Part shown: positions 35,904-44,276 of the stretch, in pieces
Numbering within the stretch: the stretch's first letter is position 1
Layout: each line of letters starts with the position of its first letter
DNA from: Vibrio sp. 99-8-1
Lineage (GTDB): Bacteria > Pseudomonadota > Gammaproteobacteria > Enterobacterales > Vibrionaceae
Assembly: GCF_013114595.1 (NCBI RefSeq)
Contig: NZ_VTXE01000008.1
Coordinates: 62,001-126,000, forward strand
Reading direction: 5' to 3'
Length of the DNA stretch: 64,000 bases
Notes under the pieces: generated by a model
The model's database searches: none
Told to the model about the DNA's origin: nothing
What the model saw: the letters and a program-made list of their open reading frames with translations, nothing else
Made by a program: the position numbers and the translations under genes

Positions 35904-36848
35904 TTATTCCCCACTGCGTCGAGCTAACCAATTTATGATAATTTCATTTACTTGTTGCGGCTTTTCTTGCTGTATCCAATGCCCACAATCTAAATTAACG
36001 ACGTCCACATTAGGTACGAACTGCTGTAAGTTTTCAAACTGAGGAATGACATCTTGATCACCGTAGATCATAAGAGAAGGGTGCCGAATAACAGGATCCA
36101 CATCCGCTAATAAATGCCAGTTTCTATCGAGATTTCGATACCAATTGATACTCGCTGTGAACCCTGTTGATTCAAACGCAGCCACAAAAACAGCCAACTC
36201 TTCGTCACTCATAAGAGGTTCACCTATCGGCTTTTCCGCTCTCGCAAGATTGATCATCTCCATGCCGAGTTCCGGCGCACTAACAGGCTTATTTTTCCTA
36301 TACAAATTACGAAGAAACTGACAAGCGTGTTGTTCTAGTACCGCATCAGCTACGCCAAACTGTCGATTGAAATGAACAAAATAGTAGTCATCACCAAGGA
36401 ACTGCTGCATCAGTTCTATCCAAGGTGTCTCCCCACGCTCTTGGTAGGGCAAGCTTAAATTGATCACCTTATTAACACGGTTAGGATGCAACAAAGCCAA
36501 TCCCCAAACCACCATCGCGCCCCAATCATGGCCAACAAAAATGGCATCTTTGTATCCATAGTGATCAAGAAGAGCAACAAGGTCTCCTGACAAATGCTTA
36601 ATATCGTAATCCGTTACTTCTGACGGACAAGATGAGTGACCATAACCTCGCTGGTTTGGAACGATAACATGGTAGCCCGCTTCGACGAGAGCTGGGATTT
36701 GATAACGCCATGAAAAAGCGTGCTCTGGCCAGCCATGGCAAAGCACTATCGGTTTACCGATATTCGACAGACCGGCTTCAAACACTTCAAGTGTCACACC
36801 ATTAACTGAAATTAGGCTAGGTTTTGAAAAATCCGCTAGATCAAACAT
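35904..36848 (-). CDS. Alpha/beta hydrolase, epoxide-hydrolase-like
   Basis: 314 residues from ATG 36848 (MFDLADFSKPSL) with a strong AGGAGA ribosome site; an ATG nine codons upstream lacks one. Motifs: CHGWPEHAFSWRYQIPAL (HGxP oxyanion region), VPNQRGYGHSS, the nucleophile elbow GHDWGAMV (Asp nucleophile), late acid IYGDQDV and the His in DCGHWIQQEKP. The Asp nucleophile with HGWPE is typical of soluble epoxide hydrolases; fluoroacetate or haloalkane dehalogenases are the main alternatives. It is divergent from the WYL regulator, its likely controller. Confidence 0.8.
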   Translation of the reverse strand: MFDLADFSKPSLISVNGVTLEVFEAGLSNIGKPIVLCHGWPEHAFSWRYQIPALVEAGYHVIVPNQRGYGHSSCPSEVTDYDIKHLSGDLVALLDHYGYKDAIFVGHDWGAMVVWGLALLHPNRVNKVINLSLPYQERGETPWIELMQQFLGDDYYFVHFNRQFGVADAVLEQHACQFLRNLYRKNKPVSAPELGMEMINLARAEKPIGEPLMSDEELAVFVAAFESTGFTASINWYRNLDRNWHLLADVDPVIRHPSLMIYGDQDVIPQFENLQQFVPNVDVVNLDCGHWIQQEKPQQVNEIIINWLARRSGE

Positions 36849-36950
36849 TATATTTCTCCTGTATATGTTTAGCATTTACTGACATCAACGGATTATTTAT
36901 ATATCGTAATAGTGACAAATATTGGCACCATTGAGGGATAATCTGACAAG

Positions 36951-37670
36951 ATGAATATTCGCTTACGACAAGACGCCATAGTGCGACACCTTCGCCGCAA
37001 TGGTACTTCCACCATCGCCAACCTCGCGCAAGAGATAGGCGCATCCAGACGAACGATATTACGTGACATTAATTCACTTCGTGATGAGGGTTATGTGATT
37101 CATTCCGAACCAGGCAGAGGAGGAGGTTTGCAGCTCGATCCACGCTCTGTTCAAACTACAGTTAAACTCTCAGTAGCAGAGGTTTTTGCCCTGCTCATCA
37201 GCGTGTCATCCATGTATACCATAGGCAATATTCCATTTTCCGGACTTGCAGATACTGCACTGAGTAAAATAGAAAAAGCTTTGCCATCAGACAAACTTCA
37301 CGACCTACGCCGCCTGTTAAGTTGCTTATATGTGGGAAAGCTAGCAGAACAAGTGAACATAACGGATATGGCAGAGATGGACAGCGCACTACTGCCTTCT
37401 TTCGAAGCCGCATTTCTACAACAACAGTATTTGCAATTTCAATACTGTGACGCTAATGGAACGATGACCAGCCGAGTTGTTGAGCCACAAGCGATGCTCA
37501 TTTTGCCACCCTTATGGTATTTGGTTGCTTGGGATCCAACACGTGAAGACTTTCGCCATTTTAGAATGGATCGAATTAGCCAACCTGAACTGATTAAAGG
37601 GAAAACGTTTTTGCGACGACATGTACCGTTTGAAGACCATGTCTCGCCCGTTCGCAATCTAGCCCGCTGA
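36951..37670 (+). CDS. HTH-WYL transcriptional regulator (YafY/DeoR-like)
   Basis: 239 residues. The N-terminal HTH_11 winged helix is RLRQDAIVRHLRRNGTSTIANLAQEIGASRRTILRDINSLRDEG. A WYL domain from about residue 140 has LQFQYCDANGTMTSRVVEPQAMLI, LWYLVAWDPTREDFRHFRMDRI. WYL domains sense ligands such as nucleotides. It is divergent from the epoxide-hydrolase-like gene with 102 bp between, so it probably represses or activates that gene. Confidence 0.82.
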   Translation: MNIRLRQDAIVRHLRRNGTSTIANLAQEIGASRRTILRDINSLRDEGYVIHSEPGRGGGLQLDPRSVQTTVKLSVAEVFALLISVSSMYTIGNIPFSGLADTALSKIEKALPSDKLHDLRRLLSCLYVGKLAEQVNITDMAEMDSALLPSFEAAFLQQQYLQFQYCDANGTMTSRVVEPQAMLILPPLWYLVAWDPTREDFRHFRMDRISQPELIKGKTFLRRHVPFEDHVSPVRNLAR

Positions 37671-37916
37671 TTTTCATTGATTAGACCAATAAAGCTAAAC
37701 CAAACAAATTCGCTCTGAATCAACATCTATTTGACACTACAACTCAATAAATCATATGAGAGCGACGCTTTCCTTTATGACAGAAGTTTTTTTATGATTT
37801 CAGTAAATTGTGGGGAGTTATCAACGTTAAGAACTTTAGGTATGAAAGGCTATCGAACTTGACAGTATCGCACTGATCAGTATCATAGTTTTTAGTTCGA
37901 TAATGACAGGTATACG

Positions 37917-39251
37917 ATGAAAAAGTTTTACAACAGAGAATCACAACTAACTAGTCTAAGAAAACCAAATTCAGCCACAACTGGCGTTTTTGACGTTGTT
38001 GTAGGAAGGCGTAGGGTAGGCAAAACACGCCTAATACAAGAAGCATTCAGCAGTAGTGAACATGTTTACCTATACCTGTTCGTCAGCAGAAAATCTGAAA
38101 AAGCACTTGTCGATGAATTCTTATCAATCATCAAGTCCGAATTAAATGCAAAATTCTTTAGCCCCAAATCACTAAAAGACATTATCGAATTCTTGCTGGA
38201 TTACTCGACAAGCAACTCTATCACAGTTGTTATCGATGAATTCCAAGACATCGAAAAAGTAAATCCAAGCTTTTACTCGGATCTTCAAAACCTTTGGGAT
38301 AGCTACAAGAACAAATCAATGATGCACCTTGTCGTTTGCGGCTCACTATACAATTTAATGACGAAAATATTTAAAGACAAAGACGAACCGCTTTTTAACC
38401 GCCACGATCATTACTACCACATCAAGCCGCTAACCCCGTCATATATCAAAAATATCATGCTTGATAATGGTGCCTACACCCCTGAAGATTATTTACTATG
38501 GTGGTGTTTAAGTGGGGGTATACCAAAATACATGGAATGGATTATCGATGCCAAAGAAGACGTTATAAACACATTAATAAAAGATGGTTCACCCTTAATT
38601 AAAGAAGGCTACCACCGTTTAGTCGAAGACTTTGGCGATGAACACCGCACCTACTTCGACATACTGGGAGCAATCGCATCAGGGTATAATTCAAAGCCCA
38701 AAATCATTGACTACCTTGGATACCAGATAAATGAAGCTTTCCCCAAACTAACGGAGAGCTTTGAGATCATAAACAAGGTCATCTCAATGGATGCTGGCGC
38801 AAACACTAAAACCATTCGTTATGAAATAAAAGATCCATTCCTAAGGTTCTGGTTCCGATTCATTTACAAAAACCGTAGCGCTACTGAGATTGGCAACTTC
38901 AAATACATCAAAGACATTATAGCCAGAGATTACACAACCTATTCAGGTATAGAGCTTGAAAATTTACTACGCGAGATTCTTATTGAGTCAATGCTATTTA
39001 ATCGAATTGGCTGCTTCTGGGATAGAAAAGGCACCAACGAAATCGATATTGTTGCAATCAACGATACAAACAAAAAGGCAGTGTTCATCGAATCAAAGCG
39101 GCAACAGAAAAGCTATGATGAGCAAGCGCTGTTGACTAAAGTCGCATTCGCGATTGGCAAACTAAAGCTTAAAGGCTATTCAATCGAACACAAAGGCGTA
39201 TCACTTGATACCTTGGACGAATTCATCAAAGAGTATCCTCCCGCCCTTTAA
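37917..39251 (+). CDS. Orphan ATPase (archaeal-type AAA) with DUF234 / nuclease-like C-terminus
   Basis: 444 residues. Walker A VVGRRRVGKTRLIQEA (about 23-40) and Walker B-like ITVVIDEFQDI, then the sensor stretch HLVVCGSLYNLM. The C-terminal region has FWFRFIYKNRS, typical of DUF234 proteins, and FWDRKGTNEIDIVAIN...KAVFIESKRQ, which follows the PD-(D/E)XK nuclease pattern (Asp, Glu-x-Lys). Such ATPases are common in archaea and patchy in bacteria, often linked with mobile DNA or defence, but no partner gene is adjacent here. The composition is more AT-rich than its neighbours, which suggests transfer. Confidence 0.75.
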   Translation: MKKFYNRESQLTSLRKPNSATTGVFDVVVGRRRVGKTRLIQEAFSSSEHVYLYLFVSRKSEKALVDEFLSIIKSELNAKFFSPKSLKDIIEFLLDYSTSNSITVVIDEFQDIEKVNPSFYSDLQNLWDSYKNKSMMHLVVCGSLYNLMTKIFKDKDEPLFNRHDHYYHIKPLTPSYIKNIMLDNGAYTPEDYLLWWCLSGGIPKYMEWIIDAKEDVINTLIKDGSPLIKEGYHRLVEDFGDEHRTYFDILGAIASGYNSKPKIIDYLGYQINEAFPKLTESFEIINKVISMDAGANTKTIRYEIKDPFLRFWFRFIYKNRSATEIGNFKYIKDIIARDYTTYSGIELENLLREILIESMLFNRIGCFWDRKGTNEIDIVAINDTNKKAVFIESKRQQKSYDEQALLTKVAFAIGKLKLKGYSIEHKGVSLDTLDEFIKEYPPAL

Positions 39252-39262
39252 CCTCCCACTGA

Positions 39263-39301
39263 GTATCGCACCAAACACTATAATACTATTCGGTGCGATA
39301 C
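39263..39301. repeat. Inverted repeat after the orphan ATPase gene
   Basis: GTATCGCACC and GGTGCGATAC, perfect 10-bp arms around a 19-nt AT-rich loop, no T-run. AGTATCGCAC also occurs at 37864-37873 just before the ATPase gene, and AGTACCGCAC at 39520-39529. The remaining 39302-39530 shows no gene, attC site or other feature that I can identify. Confidence 0.5.
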
Positions 39302-39530
39302 CGTTAACCTATATGCCGAACCTTTTGTCACACCTCTGTCCTGCCAGAGCATCCTTTTAAAAAGATAAAGCTTCTTAAATTCCTTCTGACCAGATTTTTG
39401 TTCTATATAAAAGCCCAGCATCTGTTCATACAAACAGCGGAACAGGGTTTGTTATAGGACTACACTAGCTATTCAGCACCACGAAAGCGCAATGGCTTGC
39501 CCTTGAAGCGGTTTATCAATCAGTACCGCA

Positions 39531-39755
39531 CTATTTTTCTTTCTGTTCCGCATAATCAGCCACTTTCTCAGCCACATCATCTAGTGTCAGGCCGTGATTG
39601 TCATTGAGTGCAAGATCACTATGCGCGTTTACGCCCATTTCATCTTCAGCAATATGTAACCATGACTGATGCCAGTAGTAACTTGCCCCTTTTGCTGAGC
39701 TCCAACTATGGACACCGTTTGATTCACCTTGGTAATGTATTGTGTTATTTTTCAT
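39531..39755 (-). CDS. Hypothetical protein, 74 residues
   Basis: A polar, soluble small protein: an aromatic N-terminal half (VHSWSSAKGASYYWHQSWLHI) and an acidic helical end (LDDVAEKVADYAEQKEK). A ribosome site (AGGAAT) precedes the ATG. No family recognised. It is probably a real gene because of its biased, non-random composition. Confidence 0.55.
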   Translation of the reverse strand: MKNNTIHYQGESNGVHSWSSAKGASYYWHQSWLHIAEDEMGVNAHSDLALNDNHGLTLDDVAEKVADYAEQKEK

Positions 39756-39862
39756 TATGTTAATTCCTGTAAAACAAGCTAACTAAAGTAAATAAGTGCA
39801 TCACCACTTCTCCAGTTAACGAATTTAGTTAATTTATCTTGATTGACGCCTGCCTAATAAGG

Positions 39863-40204
39863 CTATTTAGCATGAATCTTCTCTTGTAGAACTAATCCAC
39901 CAGCCACAGAAACCATTTCATAATTCATATGATGTAGATAATGGCTAATGTCTTTCTTGAAGTTATGTATCTGTTCCTTTGCCATATCTGCAATAGTTTC
40001 CTCTGGTCGTTCGCCCAGCTCAACTTCCATCAACCGTATTTCCAGCTTGGGCAAATACCAAACTTTTTTCCAACAATGTTCTTCTCCGTTATGGCTATAG
40101 ATAATAGAGACACTAAAAGCTTGCTCTTGCGGCATCTCAAAATACTCTCTGTTATAAATTAGAAAATCATCAAACGCTTCTGGTAAATGCTCATGGAAAA
40201 ACAA
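39863..40204 (-). CDS. Hypothetical protein, 113 residues
   Basis: Soluble, acidic and aromatic-rich (MFFHEHLPEAFDDFLIYNREYFEM; EEHCWKKVWYLPKLEIRL), ending in a predicted helix (EQIHNFKKDISHYLHHMNYEM). No signal peptide or membrane segment, and no family recognised. It sits between a small unknown gene and the GGGtGRT gene on the same strand, with no sign of co-transcription. Confidence 0.55.
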   Translation of the reverse strand: MFFHEHLPEAFDDFLIYNREYFEMPQEQAFSVSIIYSHNGEEHCWKKVWYLPKLEIRLMEVELGERPEETIADMAKEQIHNFKKDISHYLHHMNYEMVSVAGGLVLQEKIHAK

Positions 40205-40261
40205 AATACTATTTCCTTTTTGATATATAGCTTTGGCTGACGTTATGCTCCATTTACAAAA

Positions 40262-41260
40262 TCACGAATGTGACTGTTCAATCGCAACGGCTATTGCAAC
40301 GGTTGCTCCAACCATTGGGTTGTTGCCCATACCGATTAATCCCATCATTTCCACATGGGCAGGGACAGATGAGGAGCCTGCAAATTGAGCATCACAGTGC
40401 ATTCTTCCCATGGTGTCAGTCATACCATAAGAAGCAGGACCAGCTGCGACATTATCTGGATGAAGAGTCCGTCCAGTACCACCTCCAGAAGCAACCGAGA
40501 AATAGTGTTTGCCGTTCTCTAAACACTCTTTTTTATAAGTGCCCGCAACAGGATGTTGAAAGCGCGTAGGATTGGTTGAATTGCCCGTTATCGATACATC
40601 AACTTGCTCAGCATGCATAATAGCAACGCCTTCTCTCACATCATCTGCGCCATAGCAGAGGATATTGCTTCGCTCCCCTTTCGAAAAAGGTCTTCTAGCT
40701 ACTTCATGAAGAGTGTCATTTTGGTAGTCGAATTTAGTTTCTACATAGGTAAATCCGTTAATACGGGATATAAGATAGGCAGCATCTTTACCTAATCCAT
40801 TTAGAATAACGTTGAGAGGCTCGGCTCTAACTTTATTTGCATTCAGAGCAATTTTTATTGCACCTTCTGCTGCTGCAAATGATTCATGACCCGCGAGAAA
40901 ACAAAAGCAGTTGGTTTTTTCGTTTAGCAATCTAGAAGCAAGATGACCATGCCCTAAACCGACTTTTCTCACTTCCGCTACAGAGCCCGGAATACAAAAT
41001 GCTTGTAGCCCTTCACCAATATAATCTGCGGCCTCACATGCACTTTTGGCTTGCTGTTTAAGTGCTATTGCAGCACCTAACGTGTAAGCCCATTGTGCAT
41101 TGTCAAATGCGATGCGTTGGGTCTCTTTTACTATGTCTCTTGGATTAACATTATTGGCAAGGCAAAAGAGTTCTGCCTGTTCAAGAGTCGTAAAATCATA
41201 TGCAGACAAAACATGTTGAATTTTATCCGCCCTTCTGTCGTAATTTTCAAATAATGGCAT
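40262..41260 (-). CDS. GGGtGRT protein (function unknown)
   Basis: 332 residues. It carries the name-giving motif SVASGGGTGRTLHPDN (about 255-270), and further glycine-rich stretches (VGLGHGHLASRL, MGLIGMGNNPMVGATVA). It looks cytoplasmic; the name comes from a family seen in scattered anaerobes and a few proteobacteria, usually beside an Fe-S scaffold-like gene, as here (17-bp spacing to the upstream gene). The reaction is unknown. Cysteines occur in CLANNV, SACEAADY, NCFCFLAGHE, LCYGADD and CDAQFAG and could be involved in cluster handling. Confidence 0.75.
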   Translation of the reverse strand: MPLFENYDRRADKIQHVLSAYDFTTLEQAELFCLANNVNPRDIVKETQRIAFDNAQWAYTLGAAIALKQQAKSACEAADYIGEGLQAFCIPGSVAEVRKVGLGHGHLASRLLNEKTNCFCFLAGHESFAAAEGAIKIALNANKVRAEPLNVILNGLGKDAAYLISRINGFTYVETKFDYQNDTLHEVARRPFSKGERSNILCYGADDVREGVAIMHAEQVDVSITGNSTNPTRFQHPVAGTYKKECLENGKHYFSVASGGGTGRTLHPDNVAAGPASYGMTDTMGRMHCDAQFAGSSSVPAHVEMMGLIGMGNNPMVGATVAIAVAIEQSHS

Positions 41261-41277
41261 AAGCTGGTTACTCCTAA

Positions 41278-41970
41278 TTATTGATGGCGGGGGTTTATAG
41301 TCTGAACACTTTCATCAAAGCGGCCATACGTACCAGAAGCTAATTGCAGCGCTTCGTTTGCATCAATGCCGTCGTTAAGAGCATCCATCATTTTTCCTAA
41401 ATTGACATATTCATACCCTATAATTTCATCATTTTCGTCTAAGGCTAACCGCTTAACATATCCTTCTGCCATCTCCAGATATCTAGGGCCTTTGAGTTTC
41501 GTTCCGTAATGAGTACCTATAGAGCTCCTTAACCCTTTGCCTAAGTCTTCTAGCCCTGCGCCTATCGGCAGTCCTGCTTCAGAGAAAGCGGTTTGAGTTC
41601 TTCCATAGGCAAACTGTAGAAAAATCTCGCGCATGGCAACATTTATAGCATCACAGACTAGGTCAGTATTCATTGCTTCAAGAATTGTCTTACCTGTAAG
41701 AATTTCTGCTGCCATTGCTGCAGAGTGAGTCATTCCAGAGCAACCAATAGTTTCTATTAGCGCCTCTTCTATTACACCGTTTTTAACGTTTAAGGTTAGT
41801 TTGGATGCACCTTGTTGCGGGGCGCATGCTCCAACACCATGACTAACACCAGATAGAGCAATGACCTCTTTCGGTGAGATCCATTGGCCCTCTACAGGGA
41901 TGGGTGAGGAGTTGTGTTTTGGACCCCGACTTATCGGGCACATAGTTTGAATTTCTGAAGAATATTGCAT
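41278..41970 (-). CDS. Iron-sulfur cluster scaffold-like protein (NifU/IscU-type, extended)
   Basis: 230 residues. The core has the IscU-like pattern of cysteines: SHGVGACAPQQGASK and IETIGCSGMTHSAAMAAEILTGKTILEAM. It is longer than IscU (about 128) and has an own C-terminal extension (GPRYLEMAEGYVKRLALDEN, NLGKMMDALNDGID). It is co-transcribed with the GGGtGRT gene, whose partner it is likely to be. It is not part of an isc or suf operon, so a special delivery role is an inference. Confidence 0.75.
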   Translation of the reverse strand: MQYSSEIQTMCPISRGPKHNSSPIPVEGQWISPKEVIALSGVSHGVGACAPQQGASKLTLNVKNGVIEEALIETIGCSGMTHSAAMAAEILTGKTILEAMNTDLVCDAINVAMREIFLQFAYGRTQTAFSEAGLPIGAGLEDLGKGLRSSIGTHYGTKLKGPRYLEMAEGYVKRLALDENDEIIGYEYVNLGKMMDALNDGIDANEALQLASGTYGRFDESVQTINPRHQ

Positions 41971-42000
41971 TGCTTACCTATATCACTATTAAATAATATT

Positions 42001-42255
42001 ATGTAAAGCAACAGTAAGTAGGGTGAGGCTATATCAACAACAATCTGCCAATACACCAGCCTAGGGGAAAACCCTAAATACTGTTGTGTGTATTACCAGA
42101 CGTCATCAGCTCAAAGGCGGTTTTGCTACTGTTTAATGAGGTAACTAGGCAGTCACCAAATAGCAAGGAGGAACATCATCTCCGGTCAATTAGTATACAC
42201 CTATACGTTGGCCTGTAAAGGTTGTTGAAATAATCACTGATCTTTTCTGCATTAA
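42001..42255. other. Intergenic region upstream of the Fe-S scaffold-like gene
   Basis: AT-rich upstream DNA of the minus-strand pair 40262-41970. It contains TAGGG-GAAAA-CCCTA (about 42062-42076), a possible operator. An AAGGAGG at about 42165 resembles a ribosome site, but no start codon or frame follows. No gene was seen. Confidence 0.4.
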
Positions 42256-42275
42256 AAAACCGCCTCTGGGGCGGT
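42253..42275 (-). terminator. Terminator downstream of the 30-residue ORF
   Basis: Read on the minus strand: ACCGCC, 5-nt loop, GGCGGT, then six T. It lies 17 bp after the stop of the tiny ORF at 42293 and supports a short transcript there. Confidence 0.75.
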
Positions 42276-42292
42276 CTCTATAAAACAAATAT

Positions 42293-42385
42293 CTACCAGA
42301 TTATTCGCCATGATAGCATCACTAATAGAGTGACTATGGTTAAGAATATTGCTGGTTCATATTTTACTAATAATTGTTTCATCAT
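42293..42385 (-). CDS. 30-residue single-span membrane ORF
   Basis: The minus-strand frame starts at ATG 42385 (or 42382), with AGGAAAG upstream at about 9 bp, and encodes MMKQLLVKYEPAIF, then a hydrophobic helix (LTIVTLLVMLSW) and RIIW. A terminator follows. Ribosome site, hydrophobic helix with flanking charges and terminator together suggest a real small membrane protein. No known family was recognised. Confidence 0.5.
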   Translation of the reverse strand: MMKQLLVKYEPAIFLTIVTLLVMLSWRIIW

Positions 42386-42774
42386 CGTTATTTCTTTCCT
42401 AGGATGTTGTTTACTACAGATATTCAACAAATTTCACTTTATGCACGAAAACCTTTTTTGTAAGGCTTAACATCCTTTTAATCCACTCGAATTAGCTTTC
42501 GCTATTTCTCATTACCCTACCGAGTACTGACTGATCAAAACTGGTACAACTCTAGCGTGCATAGGGAGATATATCTGACACAGATCACATTATAGTTTTT
42601 CCTCGCGACTTTACCAGTCTAAATTTTCAGCAGATATATTCACAAACAACAGGCTTCACGCATCAACTCCCTTGTTGTCACAATAAGTTGTCACAAAATT
42701 AATACCATTTATTGCGTTAATTAAACGACAACGCCCTGTCAATTATAGAGAAAAATATTTACTACCACCCATAC
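42386..42774. other. Intergenic region before the tyrP control region
   Basis: About 390 bp, AT-rich, without a supported gene. The part nearest 42400 should hold the promoter of the 30-residue ORF (minus strand). Nothing else was recognised. Confidence 0.4.
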
Positions 42775-42792
42775 TGTAAATAATAAATTACA
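42775..42792 (+). promoter_or_regulatory. TyrR box upstream of tyrP
   Basis: TGTAAA-N6-ATTACA, one mismatch from the TyrR consensus TGTAAA-N6-TTTACA. It lies about 150 bp upstream of the tyrP start. Confidence 0.6.
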
Positions 42793-42921
42793 CCAGTAAT
42801 AATTTATTTTACACTTACACTTGATCACCGAGTATAAATACTACAGAATCCAGACTCACCACTAGATATGACTATAAACAACCTGTAGCTCAGCGTAACA
42901 AGCTATTAACACACATTTGAC

Positions 42922-42939
42922 TGTAAAAGAATTTATACA
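42922..42939 (+). promoter_or_regulatory. TyrR box abutting the tyrP start codon
   Basis: TGTAAA-N6-TATACA, one mismatch from the TyrR consensus. It ends exactly before the ATG, so a bound regulator would cover the leader. No clear Shine-Dalgarno sequence is present in this stretch. Confidence 0.55.
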
Positions 42940-44157
42940 ATGACTAACTCCAAAGTTTTCGGTAGTACTTTGATCGTTGCTGGTACCACGATAGGTGCAG
43001 GCATGCTTGCCTTGCCTCTCGCCTCTGCAGGTATTGGCTTTTTTACTTCTCTTGCCATTATGGCTTTGTTATGGGCATTGATGACCTATACCGCTCTTCT
43101 CATGCTGGAACTACACCAACATGCACCAGCAAACGCCACATTACATACGTTAGCTAAACAGTTTCTTGGTGATAAAGGTAAATGGATAGCAAGCTTCTCT
43201 ATGTTGTTCCTATTTTATGCTCTTTGCGCCGCCTATATTGCAGGTGGAGGATCTCAATTTGGTCAACGCATTACTCAATTAACCGGAGCTGAGATAAGTG
43301 GCTCGATGGCGACGGTAATATTCACCGTTATTGTGGCTCTTGTGGTTACTATCGGTACACGTACCGTAGACCATTTAAACAGACTGCTGTTCATCACCAA
43401 GTTAATCACAATGGCTGTTGTGCTGTTTTTCCTTGCGCCTAATGTAACTGAGTCTTATCTGTTAAATATGCCTATTCAGCAAGGGCTGATTGTGGCATCT
43501 ATCCCGGTTATTTTTACCTCATTCGGCTTTCATGGCAGCATTCCGGCTATCGTGAACTACTTAGATGGCGATACGCGCTCTCTTAAAAAGGCCATCGTTA
43601 TTGGTTCTGCGATTCCGCTGGTCATATACCTATTTTGGCAAGTGGTTACTTTAGGTGTTGTTAGCCAACAAGAGCTGTCTGAAAATAGTGGATTGAGCAA
43701 CTTAATTGCGGCACTTGGAGAGAAAGTTCACTTCAGTCAACTCAGTCAAATCATCGGCCTTTTTGCTGATTTAGCATTACTGACCTCATTTTTAGGAGTG
43801 AGCTTAGGGTTATTTGAGTTCCTTGGTGACACACTTAATAAAGGTAACGGTAAAAACAGCCGCATACTTTCTGCTGTTGTTACTTTCTTCCCTCCAATGT
43901 GTTTTGCGCTATTTTATCCGCAAGGTTTCATTATGGCGCTGGGCTATGCTGCCATCGCATTGGCAATATTAGCGATATTTTTACCTGTTGCCATGATCAA
44001 GAAATCTCGTTCTGATGCATTTAAAACAGAGCAGGTTGATGACCTTTATCAAGTTAAAGGTGGCCAGTTAACATTGGCCGTAGTCGCAGGTTGTGGTGTA
44101 TTAATTGTCTGTGCGCAATTTATGATTACGTTCGGCTACCTCCCCTCTCTAGGCTAG
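42940..44157 (+). CDS. tyrP: Tyrosine-specific transporter TyrP
   Basis: 405 residues, eleven or so membrane helices; aromatic amino acid permease family (HAAAP). It follows remembered E. coli TyrP closely: STLIVAGTTIGAGMLALPL, TLAKQFLGDKGKW, IPVIFTSFGFHGSIPAIVNYLDGD, FADLALLTSFLGVSLGLFEFLGD, PPMCFALFYPQGFIMALGYA. It imports tyrosine with protons across the inner membrane. Two TyrR boxes upstream fit the known TyrR control of tyrP. A long bidirectional hairpin follows. Confidence 0.9.
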   Translation: MTNSKVFGSTLIVAGTTIGAGMLALPLASAGIGFFTSLAIMALLWALMTYTALLMLELHQHAPANATLHTLAKQFLGDKGKWIASFSMLFLFYALCAAYIAGGGSQFGQRITQLTGAEISGSMATVIFTVIVALVVTIGTRTVDHLNRLLFITKLITMAVVLFFLAPNVTESYLLNMPIQQGLIVASIPVIFTSFGFHGSIPAIVNYLDGDTRSLKKAIVIGSAIPLVIYLFWQVVTLGVVSQQELSENSGLSNLIAALGEKVHFSQLSQIIGLFADLALLTSFLGVSLGLFEFLGDTLNKGNGKNSRILSAVVTFFPPMCFALFYPQGFIMALGYAAIALAILAIFLPVAMIKKSRSDAFKTEQVDDLYQVKGGQLTLAVVAGCGVLIVCAQFMITFGYLPSLG

Positions 44158-44194
44158 TTTCATAAAGAGTGACTGTTAGCCAGTAAAGCATATC

Positions 44195-44230
44195 AAAAAT
44201 GCCACTAAACCTTTGTTTAGTGGCATTTTT
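44195..44230. terminator. Bidirectional terminator between tyrP and the glycosylase gene
   Basis: A perfect 16-bp stem (AAAAATGCCACTAAAC / GTTTAGTGGCATTTTT) with a 4-nt loop; the A/T ends supply T-runs on both strands for the convergent genes. Confidence 0.9.
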
Positions 44231-44276
44231 ACACTACACGATGTTTACTAGATACCATGCTTAAAATATACAAAGC

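Noticed and set aside
37917..39251. Multi-gene defence island around the orphan ATPase
   Set aside because: Neighbours are a WYL regulator paired with a hydrolase and two small unknown genes on the other strand; no recognised defence partner.
39302..39530. Superintegron attC (VCR) site
   Set aside because: The inverted repeat nearby lacks the GTTRRRY / RYYYAAC core ends and the right length, and no integrase is near.
42155..42180. AAGGAGG as the ribosome site of a small gene
   Set aside because: No start codon at the right distance and no open frame of useful length.
44195..44230. Palindrome as an operator of tyrP
   Set aside because: It is a terminator between convergent genes: stem with A- and T-runs on both ends.
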